64,000 nucleotides of DNA from Capsicum annuum. Lineage: Eukaryota; Streptophyta; Magnoliopsida; Solanales; Solanaceae. The stretch spans positions 96,708,711-96,772,710 of the forward strand of contig NC_061120.1 of assembly GCF_002878395.1 (NCBI RefSeq), read 5' to 3'. Positions 22,376 through 34,262 of the stretch are shown one piece after another. Both the position numbers and the translations under genes were made by a program. The notes beneath the pieces are model-generated. The model saw nothing but the letters and a program-made list of their open reading frames with translations. It was not told the origin of the DNA and did no database searches. The stretch's first letter is position 1. Every line of letters starts with the position of its first letter.

Positions 22376-23625
22376 GTGTCTCCCAAAAGGACTAAGGAAA
22401 GAGAATCGAAAACCAGTCATCCCCTCAGCCCATTCAAAAAGATCCCCTAGATGAACATGTCTCTCATGCAGAATTCAGAGCTGCATTCACTACTCTAGCT
22501 AATTCAGTCATAGCTTAGAATGAACTGCCAGCTGCTATTCTATCCAACCCAATGGTCAATACTGTTACAACCAGAATTTAGGACTTCACCCGAATGAACC
22601 CTCCTTCTTTTACTGGATCTAAGTCATAAGAGGATCCACAGAAGTTCCTTGATCAGGTTCAGAAAGTCACAAATATCACGAGAGTGACTTCTAGTGAGAG
22701 TGTCAAGTTAGCCACCTATCAGCTACAAGATGCAGCCCATACGTGGTTTAAGCAGTAAAAAATAGACAGGAGTATAGATGCAGAGCCTATAGAATGGGAA
22801 GAGTTTACTATTGCCTTCCTAGACAGATATTTTCACTTAGAGCTGAGAGAAGCTAAAGTGTTAGAGTTCATCAATCTTAGACAAGGTAGTATGAATGTGA
22901 AAGAGTATTCCTTTAAGTTTACTCAGTTAGCCAGGAATGTTCCATATGTAGTAGCAGATAATAGGTCTAGAATGAGCAAGTTTATGTCTAGAGTGTCAAA
23001 TAGTATGGTGAAGGAGTGCAGCAGAGCAATGTTGGATAAAGAGATGGACATATCTAGGCTTATGGTCCATGATCAACAGATTAAGGAGTAGAAGCTTAAG
23101 AAAAAAGAGAGAGAGAATAAGAAGGCTAGAACAAGTAGCTTTAATTCAGTCAGCCTAAGTCAGAAGGTGGTAACCGTTCCCAGTCTCATCAAAAGTTCTC
23201 AGTCCCAGCTCCATCCTCAGCTAGTGTACCGATGACCCAGGATACCATAAGAAATGGTCGTACTGATCTATTTTACAGAGAGTGTGGTAAGAATCATAAG
23301 GGTGTGTATAGAGCTGGCAGTGATGTTTGTTTCGGGTGTTGCTAGCTAGGCCACAGAGTCAGAAATTGTCCTCAGTCAGGTTCTCAAGGTCAGTATAGTC
23401 GTCCTTCAGCTCAGTCAGGTCGCTCAAATCAACAAGGTACCGCTACCAGTACCACTAGTGGGCAACATCTAAATAGGTTTTACGCACTTCAGTCTCAATA
23501 AGATCAAGAAAGTTCTATTGATGTGTTCAGTGGTATGTTATAGATCTCCCATTTACATATGTATGCTTTAGTTTTAGATCCCAGATATTCAGTCATGATT
23601 TAGTTTGTAACTGCCCCGTGTATCA
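22376..23625 (+). pseudogene. gypsy gag copy 2 (with protease stub)
   Basis: Second copy of the gag at 18733. The start codon position reads GTG (22376), followed by TCTCCCAAAAGGACT. Core motifs: EFTIAFLDRYF-like region near 22805, VLEFINLRQGSMNVKEYSF, FTQLARNVPYVVADNRSRMS (open piece 22858-23091). The zinc knuckle near 23327-23370 keeps all four metal ligands (C-x2-C-x4-H-x4-C) but has a TAG inside it. It ends at the same protease stub as copy 1, so the deletion of pol predates duplication of the unit. Confidence 0.85.
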
Positions 23626-24171
23626 TCTTATGCATTTCCTTAGTATATCAGCCAAGTAAGCATTCTTGAGGGATGTAGTGCCCCAAGGGGGAGATGCACT
23701 ATAGTCCCCGAACTATCACAATTTAAACCTTCTATTTTCTCTTTGCGTAGTGAATCCAGTTAGAGAAATGGGTCCTTATAATTGACCCTCAAGTCCCAAT
23801 CTTAGTCGTAGGATATATACTCAAGGGCTCAGTTCAGTTCACGATATTTAATTCATGTATCATGATTCAGACTTAGTCATGTCCTCATGTTCCCGTTCAT
23901 GCATGTCAGTCTCGTATTCATTAATCCGTTCAGACATGTACGCATACATCAGAAATACATATTCAATATATAAACTCAGCTTATCAGTATTTTCAATCAT
24001 GTATCTTGTGCATCAGAAATGTATGTTTGGGATGTAAGTTTAGTCTATCATACCAGTCATGTATTCATACTACAGTTGTACATGTCTATTTTAGTACGTA
24101 AACTCAGTCTATCTGTACTCTCTCAGTTTAACTAGCCACATTGAGTATGAATGTTCCCAAGGAGAAGATAT
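23626..24171 (+). mobile_element. 3' internal region of array unit 2
   Basis: Noncoding. It carries AAGGGGGAGA (23685-23694) about 480 bp before the LTR and a second purine tract AAGGAGAAGAT (24159-24169) directly before LTR 3. The second is the polypurine tract proper by position; the first may be an internal tract or a remnant of a parental element. The frame 23855-24037 lies here and is not a gene. Confidence 0.7.
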
Positions 24172-26649
24172 TGTAATACCCTATATTTTCTTAGCCTAGA
24201 TTAACCCTCAGTACATGGGTTATCCTAAATAATTTTTTTTATCATACTCAGTAATTTTTAGATTTAAATCTGCCATTGCATAGAAATTCGATTAGCTTTC
24301 CAATGATATAAGATTTTCTTAAATCTGACAACCGAATAAGAAGTTATGGTGATTTTAAATTTCCTTTGATAAACATCGTCATTCAGGCCAGTTATGCATT
24401 GCGGAGTGTGTCAAAATAGCAGTTCTCAATTTCCAATGTTTCTTCACAATATTGGCGCATCGCACCATAGACCCAGTTTATAATTGTCAATTTTCAGTGT
24501 ACCAATGCGATACCACCGCATCGTGGTGCAGTCCCAATTCACAAATAAAGTGGCAACACAATACCACCACATCACACCACCATGTAATTTCCCAGTCGTC
24601 ATTTTCCAGTGGCCCAGCGTGATAGCGGCACATCGCGCAAGGGGTCCCAATCGGGAAAATTTCACAAAAAATTAAAGTTGTGCCCAGGGTTAAACCAATT
24701 TTTCCCATGATTTTATTCCGTCCAGATGTGGGATTTAAGACCTAAAAACGTATAAAACCCTTTATTGTTCACTTTTTTCCAAAATTAAAAGGTAGTTCTC
24801 TCTCAAGAAAATAAACTCTATCTCTCAAGAATCAAGGTCAATCCCAAGAATTCCTCCAAGAACTCGTTAATTAAGGTATGTTTGATGTTCATCCATGGAT
24901 CCTTACCTTCCATAGAGCCCAAGAATCCTTTCTCAAAATACAAGATTTATGATTTATTATTTTCAAGTTTGAGTTAGGTTGAACTCATGTTCATGATGTT
25001 TTTTGAGGTTTAATCCATGATTTACATTACAAGTTCCAAGAATTGATTCTAGTATGTGTTGAATTACATGATATTCATAATAAACCTCTCAATTTGCAAG
25101 TTGATTATTGTAACCATGTTGTCTCTAAGTGTTTATAATTTAATGAACCAAGTATACATCTCATGTGATTGATAAATTGTCTATGAGAATGAAATAATGT
25201 CATTATAGCATGCTAACATGAATTCCCCATTCATGTACAAGTTAATGCAATACAAGTGTTTGATGAAATGTCTCTATGAAAGAATTATGACCAAGTGAAT
25301 ATTTTTATGTTATTCACGATTATGCTTTTCTTTACTTTCTATGTTATTGATTCCTGGGGGTATTTAATACCCGATAATTTAGTTGTTTACCTAAAGTCAC
25401 TATCAGTTGCAAAATAGTATCAGTCATGTCATAATTAGTAGTACTCTCAGTCTCTTACAGAACTTAGTAGATATTCAATTAGTTAAAGAACTTAGGAAAA
25501 CTCAGTAATCTCAATGAATTTAGTCCAGTTTAGCCCAGTATAATAGTTCAGGATCCTTCAGTTGAGAGTAAGATTCAGCACCGGGTGACCCCAAAGATGG
25601 TGGTTCACCTACCAGTAGAGGGCGTGATCCTTAGAAGCAATCCTTGCATTCCAGAACTATGTAGCCAGTGTAGGTTGAGATATCACACCTGCCAATTGTG
25701 GGTTGATAAGGTGCTCTACCTGTCATTAAAGGGTACCACTATTCTCATTTAAGGAACCGACCAGTAGAGGGATACTCTTCAGTTTGTCTTTACCCGTGGC
25801 ACAGTACTGGCACCCTTCCAATTGGGGTTACAGATTAGACCCCAGCTCATTTATCTCATCAGTTAAGATTTGGGACATGTCGGTTAGATGATTACCTCCC
25901 ACAATTTTACTTTTAGTCTCAGTCTTAAGAATAGAACTTAGTTTATTTCTACAGAATTTGAACTGTCAGATATAGTCACTCAGTTATCAGTAACTCAGAT
26001 TATCATTATATTCAGTTATCAGTTATCAGATTCAGTTCGAGTATACTCAGTTACAATACGTACAATATGTTTAATAGTTATAGGATCCCCCATGTATGCT
26101 AATCCAGCTCTAGCATAGCATTCCGTTAGTTATTGTTCATGCATATGAACCCACGCATTCAGCCTTACCTCATTTAGCATACCAGTACATTCCCACTTAC
26201 TGACTGCATACCCATTTTTTTCACTATGATGTTTCATATCATAGGTTCAGATGCTCAGGTTCCTGACTGCACTTAGCCAGATTCAGCCTGCAGTAGCAGA
26301 TTTAGCAGTGAGTCCTCATCTATAGAGGATATGTTTTTAATTCAGTACTTCAGCTTAGAAGTATTTAGTAGATGGATTTAGTTGGGGGATTGTCCCATCA
26401 ACTCCACTATCAGGTAGATTCAGTTAGAGGTTTTTCAGACTAGATTTTCAGATAGTATTCAGTTTTACAGATGTTATATTTTATTAGTAATTTAGATGTT
26501 TTGAACCTTATGGCATTTTAGCCCATTATTCTGCATTTATTTTAGTGTTATTGTTCAGTGCTACAGCAAATATTAGTCATGGGTTAGCTTGTGGTCCTTC
26601 GGGGTGTAAGCACCATGTAGCGTCCAGGGTGTAGACTCGAAGCTTCATA
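24172..26649 (+). mobile_element. LTR 3 of the array, most complete copy
   Basis: Starts TGTAATACCC after a polypurine tract and ends GAAGCTTCATA, matching GGCATCACA of LTR 1. At ~2.48 kb it is the longest copy. TATA box TATAAAACCC at 24751-24760, inverted-word patch at 24385-24650. The short frames near 24444-24708 are shadows. The five bases before LTR 1 (ATTAT) do not match those after LTR 3, so the TSD is lost or mutated. Confidence 0.9.
24385..24650 (+). repeat. inverted-word patch, GCGAT/ATCGC type (LTR 3)
   Basis: Contains ATGCGATACCACCGCATCG, CCACATCACACCACC and GCACATCGCGCAAGG. Words GCGAT and ATCGC face each other repeatedly. It ends about 100 bp before TATAAAACCC at 24751. Confidence 0.65.
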
Positions 26650-26861
26650 GTTTTGCACTGGATCATTTTTATCAGCACAAAGTTGCGATAAGTTAGACAT
26701 TTTTGCACTTAAATTTGACTTGTCTTTCTTAAGTTATTAAAAAAAAGATGAGTTATTTGAGAAGACAATTGATTAAGTTTTAAATAGAGATAAAGAGATG
26801 AGGCGTCTCTTTAAAAAGACATTAAGAGATGGAGAAGGCATTTGAAAAGACAATTAATTAA
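26650..26861. other. short intergenic stretch, no gene
   Basis: AT-rich spacer between LTR 3 and the foldback element. GAAGACAATTGATTAAG and AAGACAATTAATTAAGG are similar 16-bp phrases about 85 bp apart; the second contains the target duplication of the next element. Confidence 0.5.
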
Positions 26862-28028
26862 GGCCTAACCCATCGATAGGACCTCAAAGTTGTCCCAAAA
26901 ATTCACATAGGCCCCTAAACTAAAGTCCGTACCTATCAGACCCCTAAATCACCCAAATTTTGTTTCAATTAGGAATTTTTTTCCCTATCAGCAAAAGGCT
27001 CAAGTGTGTGCAACACAAATGCTGATATGGTAAAATGGGCCAATTGGAAAAAATACATGGCAAAAAAAAATAAAAGATGGAGTTGCTGATTTGTCAATAT
27101 TTCTATTTAAATATCTATGTAATAATATTTTTTTAATTAAAAAAAAAGAAAAAAAAAACAGCCCCCCCTCTCATCCACAGTCATCATCTTCGCACCCCCT
27201 CCTCCTCGTACATTCACAGTTCACACACACACACAGAGAGACACAGTTGCAATAACACCCCTCCACAGTTGTCATCTTCACACCCCCTCTCCCCCTCACG
27301 CACACACACAGTTCACACACACAAACACAGAGTCGCAGCAACATTGTCGACATTTCCATTCTTGTTCAATGGTAATTTCCGCCACGAGTAGACCAAAATA
27401 CTCAATTGCAGAGACCTTTTTAAGTTTTTTTTTCAAGATTTTCAGATTTCTAGACACCCTTTAATGAGATAAATCCATGAATACAATTCAATTAAGCTCT
27501 TCTGGTCAAAATCAAGAAACCTCTTTTCCAGATTTACCCAAAACAATCGAATAGAAAGAGAAAATTTTGGATCAAGAAATTGTAGAATGTGCTATATGGT
27601 GGATCAGGATGAAGCGTTTCAGTTTTTAGCGGATTTGATAGGTGTGTAAAGACAAGGAGAATGGAGGAGGGTGTGAAGACGATGAGAGGTGTGTGTGTGT
27701 GAAGAAGACGATGAGGGGTGGGGGTAGGGGTGTGAAGATGATGATGAAAGGGGGGTTTCTTTTTTTATTAAGAAATTATAATAATTAAAAATAATATTAA
27801 TAAAATAATTTAAATATAAGATTTTAAATTAAGAAAAATTAAAATATTGTTTAATCTACTGTTCACGCGCCCCAAGGAGAATATAACACACTCTCCTTGC
27901 CAAATCAGTATTTTGTGTCTGATAGATATCAATTTTAGCACTTGAGGGGTCTGATAGGTACAAGCCTTAGTTGAAGGGTTTAAGTGAATTTTCAGGACAA
28001 GTTTAAGGTCTAATCGATGGGTTTGGTC
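26862..28028. mobile_element. Mutator-like foldback element (non-autonomous MULE/MITE)
   Basis: The ends are inverted: left GGCCTAACCCATCGAT, right (reverse-complemented) GACCAAACCCATCGAT. A 9-bp direct repeat ATTAATTAA flanks it (26853-26861 and 28029-28037), the size Mutator transposases make. Similarity between arms extends inwards: 26862-26985 versus 27930-28028 clearly, and with indels further in, to CCCCCCTC...CATCATCTTC at 27161-27193 versus its complement near 27730-27760. Most of the 1.17 kb can thus form a hairpin with a loop of roughly 27260-27650. It holds CA and GT microsatellites and codes for nothing. The frame 27171-27359 is a microsatellite translation. Confidence 0.85.
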
Positions 28029-28037
28029 ATTAATTAA

Positions 28038-28369
28038 TGGGGGTAATTGATTAGGCATGCATTCATATGCATGGGGATGGAGCAAAATTTGTTATAAAAT
28101 ATTAATGCTCATTTGGAGGGAAATTTTGAAAAAAAATTGAATCCAATTGTAGGGGGTTGCGGATTAAGCGCGGTAACTTTACTAGGAAATAAATAGTTAT
28201 TGGGTAATAAGTATTTATTTTTATATAATGTATTTTGTGAATATTATCGATTGAAATATTTTTCATTTTTATCTTCTTGACTTAAGATGTTTTATTAATT
28301 CATATTCTAAATTAGATATTATCGTAATTAAATTATCTAGTGTTCTAGGATCCTCGTTAGTACTATGTA
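28038..28369. other. AT-rich spacer, nothing recognised
   Basis: No coding frame, repeat or element terminus was identified between the foldback element and the next LTR. Confidence 0.5.
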
Positions 28370-29698
28370 TGTATCGCCCTAGAAAATGGATCCCGGAGCA
28401 TCACACGATGCTTGAGGCTACGAGTAGCCCCAAGCTAACCCTTTGAGCCTTTCATTCAGTTCAACACAAATCAACGGGGTTTCCATAAATAACCCTCAAA
28501 TATCAACAGAATAATCATTATCCAAGAATAAAAGAATTTTAGAAAGATAACAAAATGCGACTTATTAGTCAACTCCCAACATTTATACTAGTCTAACAAG
28601 CCTCTAAGAAAATCAATAAAACCAGCGAGCCATTGAGACATGCCCCAACTGACTCATACTCAGTTATCAAATGTAAACAATTTCGTGAAACCAACATCAG
28701 ACATCGCGTCCTTGGAACATGAGGACTCACCACAACAGAGGATGTAGAACAGCATGCCCAAAGAATCACTGTCAAACCTGGAACTGAGCACCTGAACCTA
28801 CATTCCGAGAAAATGTATCCCACATCCAAAGATATGGGTCAGTACCATGGAAAGGAACCAAGCATATGAGGGTGTATGCAGTTGTATAAACATCATCATC
28901 ATAAATATTTATAAGAAATATACAGGATGTATGAAAGACTTACATAGCCTGAAGAAAATCATCATAATCATGAGAGGATGAAAGTCATCATATAATTTGT
29001 CAATCACTTTTAGTTCATCAATAATATCAATTCTCATAATGTAAATATAACTTTCACAATTCCACTTTCAAATTACTTCACCATTCACCATAGACACAAG
29101 GAAACACACACACACTGGGAGATCCTATAACCGACTTAAACCATGTGAGCTATATGGAGTCCAATGCACAACCCACGTTGGGGATAGCCGTCCTATCCTT
29201 TCAATCGGAGTAGGACTATCGATGTCAAATCCACACAAACTAGTGATCACTTTATGAATCAGCCTCAGTCTTACTCCTACGGGGACACGTAGTTCTATGG
29301 AAGTAAGGTAGCTTTATACCTCCCACTCGATGCTAAATATTTCTCCCCAACTTAGCTCACATCATTTCAATGACAATCCACAACAAAACAATTTCAGTAA
29401 TATATAAATATACATCGGGAGCCATCATGCTTCCCATCTATCGAAATCAACCACGTTGTGGATTTCTTTCACACTCGAGTTTAAAACAACTCCATTAAGA
29501 CCAAAAGTTCAAATCATTCAAAATATCTCAAATATTCAACATCAACGTGCTTATAACACACTTTCTCAAAAAAACATAATTTCTAATGGGGATTCATGAT
29601 CCAAATATCAAAATCATGATAAATATCGTTCAAGATTCATGCTTTATATCTCCACACATGTAAATTCATCTTTTAAAATCATAAACATCAAGATTTCA

Positions 29699-29979
29699 TA
29701 ATAATCATCATAAGATATGCGTTCATGCTTCAAATTCGTAAAAAATCAAATAAAAATCATGCCTTTGTAAAGAAAAGTACTTTGGGGTACAAGAATGAAA
29801 GAGAGTTCTTGTTGAAAAACCCCACATACCTTGAATGATGAACTTTAGATCAATACTCATTTTTGAGATGTTAATCGTGCCTTTGAATGATGGTTCTTGT
29901 AGTTCTTGAACTAGGAACTTGGAATCTTGAATAAATTTGCAGAATTAATGGTGAACTTTGGAGGTTCTTGAAGTTGGCT
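29699..29979 (+). repeat. left contig end, duplicated across the gap
   Basis: About 280 bp ending at the gap. It is the same as 30080-30358 apart from one A in a homopolymer (CGTAAAAAATC versus CGTAAAAATC) and the last two bases. Confidence 0.95.
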
Positions 29980-30079
29980 NNNNNNNNNNNNNNNNNNNNN
30001 NNNNNNNNNNNNNNNNNNNNNNNNNNNNNNNNNNNNNNNNNNNNNNNNNNNNNNNNNNNNNNNNNNNNNNNNNNNNNNN
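29980..30079. other. assembly gap, exactly 100 N
   Basis: A run of 100 N, the conventional length for a gap of unknown size. Because the flanks repeat each other, the true gap is probably negative (unmerged overlap). Confidence 0.97.
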
Positions 30080-30358
30080 TAATAATCATCATAAGATATG
30101 CGTTCATGCTTCAAATTCGTAAAAATCAAATAAAAATCATGCCTTTGTAAAGAAAAGTACTTTGGGGTACAAGAATGAAAGAGAGTTCTTGTTGAAAAAC
30201 CCCACATACCTTGAATGATGAACTTTAGATCAATACTCATTTTTGAGATGTTAATCGTGCCTTTGAATGATGGTTCTTGTAGTTCTTGAACTAGGAACTT
30301 GGAATCTTGAATAAATTTGCAGAATTAATGGTGAACTTTGGAGGTTCTTGAAGTTGGA
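30080..30358 (+). repeat. right contig end, duplicate of 29699-29979
   Basis: Begins TAATAATCATCATAAG directly after the N run, as 29699 does, and continues into single-copy LTR sequence after GAAGTTGGA. Confidence 0.95.
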
Positions 30359-31118
30359 TGTAGGAGCTTAGGGTTTTCTTTTTGAGGGAATTTGATGAAA
30401 TATAACATAAAATTCTTCTAATAGGCTTTAATATAGGGTTTGGACGTATTTTGGGTGAGGGGGAATGACCAAACGCCCCTAAAAATCACATAATTCTAAA
30501 ATCTGTCCTGTGGTGGACTATTTTGATAGTCTTAAGTAGATCAACCATAACGTTTTACTTTGCTATCCAAATCGGATGAAACTAGTTTCATTAGAAAGAG
30601 GACTCTCATATCTTTCCGTTGATATATATTATCTCACCCAAATCATTTTGTATGAGGAGTTATGATCGTTTGAAGTTGATCCAAAAATTCACTTTTGATA
30701 GGCTAAAGTAGATCAACCATAACTTTTTGCTCCGATAGAAAAATTGGATAAAACCAATTTCATTGGAAAGAGGCCTCGCAGAGATTTTCGTTGATAAATA
30801 GTAGATCACCTAGATCATTATGTACAAAGAGTTATGATCGTTTAAAGTTGGAGTAAAAATACGCCAGGCCTCAGTACTTTTTTCTGCACGTTTTACTGTT
30901 CACTACTATTGATGGTTCGATCAGAATGTTCATAACTCGTCGCTCAGGTGTCCGTTTTGGATGATCCACATATCGATGGAAAGATTATTCAATACTCTAC
31001 ACAATGGTGGGTCATAATCTAAGACGTTCCACACGAAAAATATATAATTCATTCTAGAAGATAGAACCCAACACGTTTACACATAAAATTTCAATGAAAA
31101 ATTTCCCAGGGTATTCCA

Positions 31119-31131
31119 TCATCCCCCCTGG
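31119..31131 (-). promoter_or_regulatory. polypurine tract of the - strand gypsy element
   Basis: On the - strand CCAGGGGGGATGA lies immediately before the LTR start, the position that primes plus-strand synthesis. Confidence 0.8.
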
Positions 31132-31379
31132 AAACATTCGGCCTCGAATGACGCTAGACATGCCAAGATTAGATAGGGAATAGAGCATACAGCTGAAACC
31201 ATTCGTTAGACTCATCACCACATCGTTTCTCACTCCAAATGCAGTATAGAATGCATAAATTCAAGAAACTACAGCTGAACACATAATAAATGACAGCTGA
31301 ACTGCTGCAACTTTTATCAAAAGTGCATGATTTAGGAAAGAGTACCTTTGGCTTGATCGGAGTTCACAGAAAATAGGTG

Positions 31380-34262
31380 CAGGTACTTGGATCGCATATC
31401 CGCCTCAGCTTCCCAAGTTGCACCCTCAAAAGATTAGTTTCGCCACAACACCTTGACCAAGGGAACTTCTTTGTTCCTTAGTCTTCGGACACTGAAATCA
31501 AGAATCTCAATAGGAATCTCATCAAAAAAAAGATTTTCTTGAATGTCAGCACTAACAGAGGAATCCACTACCACAGCATCGCTTATATGCTTTCTAAGCA
31601 TGGAGACACGGAATATTGGATGAACAGAGGACAACTCGGAAGGCAACTCGACCTCATAAGCTACCTTACTAACACGGCTGAGAATTTTGTAAGGACCAAC
31701 ATAATGGGGACTAAGCTTCCCCTTCTTTCCGAATCTCTTCACCCTCCTCATGGGTGAAATTTTTAGATACACTAGGTCACCAACTTCAAACTCATGGTCT
31801 CTCCTTCTAACATCCGCATATCACTTCTGACGACTCTGCACAGTTTTTAACCTTTCCCTACTCAACTTAACTTTCTCCATAGCCTCAAATACCGAATCAG
31901 GACCACTCACAACCACTTCACCCACCTCGAACCAACCTATGGTTGGTCTACACTTCCTCCCATATAAGGCTTCAAATGGAGCCATGCCAATACTAGAGTG
32001 GAAACTGTTATTGTAAGCAAACTCTATCAACGGTAAGTGATTATCCCAACTTCCCTTAAAGTCAAGTGCACAAGCTCTCAACATATCCTCTAAGGTCTGG
32101 ATAGTCCGCTCAGCCTGACCATCAATCTGCAGATGAAAAGTAGAACACAAAAGCACTTGGGTACCAAGACCCTTCTAAAAAGCTTTCCAAAATTGCGAAG
32201 TAAACTGAGTACCCCTATCCGAAATGATAGACAAGGGAACTCCATATAGTCTGACTAGCTCTCGGATACACAATCTAGCGTAATCCTCAGCAGTATATGA
32301 AGTATGAACAGGCAAGAAATAAGCAGACTTAGTCAACCTATTAACCACAACCCAAATGGAATTATGATGGCATCGGGAAGGAGGTAAACCAATCACGAAG
32401 TCCATATTTATCTCTTCCCACTTCCAGGTAGGAATACCAAACTATTGCATCATACCACCCGGTCTTTGGTGTTCAAACTTAACCTGTTGGCATGTTGCAC
32501 ACTTAGCTACAAACACTGCTATATCTTTCTTCATGCTACTTCACTAATAGATTTCCCACAAGTCTCGGTACATCTTGGTGGCACCAGGATGAATAGAATA
32601 TCACGCCCCGTGCACTTCAGCCATAATCCTCTGTCTCAGATCATCAACATTCGGGACACACAATCTACCCTACAATCTCAACACACCATTTCCCCCTTGT
32701 GTTAAAACCTCTACTTTTTGGTCCTTGACTAACTCCTTCAGTCTGACCAAACTAGCATCTAAGTATTACTTTTACATTACTTCCGAAACCAAGGAGGATT
32801 CGGAACTACTCTGAACCCCTATACTACCTTCAGTAGAGTCAAACAACCTAACCCCTAATCTAGCCAAACGATGTACATCACGAGCCAACTCTTTCTTACC
32901 TTCTACCACATACGAAACACTACCCATGGACACTCTGCTTAGGGTATCCGCCACAACATTGGCCTTGCTCGGATGGTACAGCACACTCATATCATAGTTC
33001 TTTAACAATTCTAACCATCGTCTCTGCCTAAGATTCAATTCTCTCTGGCTAAAAACATACTACAGACTCTTATGATCAGTGAAAACATCAACATGGACAC
33101 CATACAAATAGTGTCTCCAGATTTTCAAAGCAAACACAACAGCAGCCAACTCAAGGTCATGGGTGGGGTAATTTTTCTCATGGGATTTCAACTGTCTAGA
33201 AGCATAAGCTATCACCTTACTCTTCTGCATCAATGCCTAACCCAACCCAACTCTCAAAGCATCACAGTACACCACAAAACCATCAACACCATCAGGCAAA
33301 GTCAAAACAGGGGCTGAAGTGAGTCGAGTCTTCAACTTCTGAAAACTCTTCTCACAAGATTTGAACCATAAGAACTTCACTTTCTTTTGGGTCAATCGAG
33401 TCATAGGAGATGCTATAAAGGAGAAAACCTCAACAAAATGGTGGTAATATCTAGCTAAACCCAAGAAACTTCGGATATCAGTCGGAGAAATAGGTCTAGG
33501 CCAATTTCTAACAGCTTTGGTCTTTTGGGGATCAACTCTAATACCCTTGAAAGAAATGATATGACCTATAAAAGCAACTGACCTTAGCCAAAACTCATAC
33601 CTACTGAACTTGGCAAACAACTTGTGATCTCTAAGGGTTTGTAAGACAGTTCGGAGATGATCAGAATGTTCATCCTTACTACAAGAGTACATCAGTATAT
33701 CATCGATGAACACTATGACAAACATATCCAGATATGATCTAAACACTCGATTCATGAGGTCCATCAAATCTTCTAGGGCATTAGTTAACCCGAAAGACAT
33801 AACAAGAAACTTAAAATGGCCATAACGAGTTTAAAAAGCAGTTTTTGGGATGTCACTCTCCCTAACTTTGAGTTGATGATAGCCGAAATGAAGGTCTATC
33901 TTTGAGAAATAACTTGCACCTTACAATTGGTCAAACAAATCATCTATTCTCGTAAGGGGGTACTTATTTTGTATGGTGACTTTATTTAGTTGGCGGTAAT
34001 CAATGCACATACGCAAAGAGCCATTTTTTTTTCTCACAAACAACACAGGAGAACCCCAAAGAAAAATACTGGCCTTATGAAACCCTTATCTAGTAGATAT
34101 TTGAGTTGCTCTCTCAACTTCTTACGTTCTGCAGGGGCCATACGGTAAGGGGGAATAGAAATGGGCTGAGTATCGGGAAGAAGATCAATCCCGAACTCTA
34201 TCTCTCTATCAGGAGGTATCCCTAGGAGATCATCCAGAAAGACATCAGAAAACTCATTGACG
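31380..34262 (-). pseudogene. chromodomain-type gypsy pol (RT to chromodomain), well preserved
   Basis: In - strand order: RT from about 34262 ([33 protein letters not shown]), a frameshift near 34060, RT palm in the 187-codon frame 33237-33800 with intact FIDD, RNase H about 33310-32950 ([26 protein letters not shown]), zinc finger CAKC-like region near 32500, and integrase 32405-31821. The integrase triad is present: Asp in MDFVIGLP, Asp in ISDRGTQF, Glu in QAERT, with one TAG at about 32174 between the last two. The chromodomain tail is 31772-31380 (EILDFSVRRLRNKEVPLVKV). It is less decayed than the + strand pol at 4430. Gag, protease and 5' LTR are missing; similarity stops near 34262 at the start of an AT-rich repeat block. 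Confidence 0.9.

Larger units (their letters stand above)
28370..31118 (-). mobile_element. 3' LTR of a - strand chromodomain gypsy element
   Basis: On the - strand the LTR starts TGGAATACCCTGGG (31118), directly after a polypurine tract, and ends TAGGGCGATACA (28370). Its inner part matches the LTR at 2535-4429. Two tandem versions of a conserved block (ATCAACCATAAC followed by TTGGAAAGAGG-type words) lie at 30535-30610 and 30705-30780. A TATA-like CCTATATTAAAGC is on the - strand near 30425-30437. The copy contains a 100-N gap and an artefactual duplication (see 29699-30358). The reported frames with unknown residues near 29871-30240 cross the gap and are not genes. Confidence 0.8.

Noticed and set aside
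27171..27359. Cys/Val-rich 62-codon frame
   Set aside because: It translates (CA)n/(GT)n microsatellites within the foldback element and has no protein motif.
29871..30240. Open frames of 60-109 codons across 29871-30240
   Set aside because: They run through the 100-N gap and its duplicated flanks; most residues are unknown. They are artefacts.
31539..33317. + strand frames at 31539-31757, 32445-32705 and 33072-33317
   Set aside because: They are antisense to clear integrase, zinc finger and RNase H coding sequence on the - strand.
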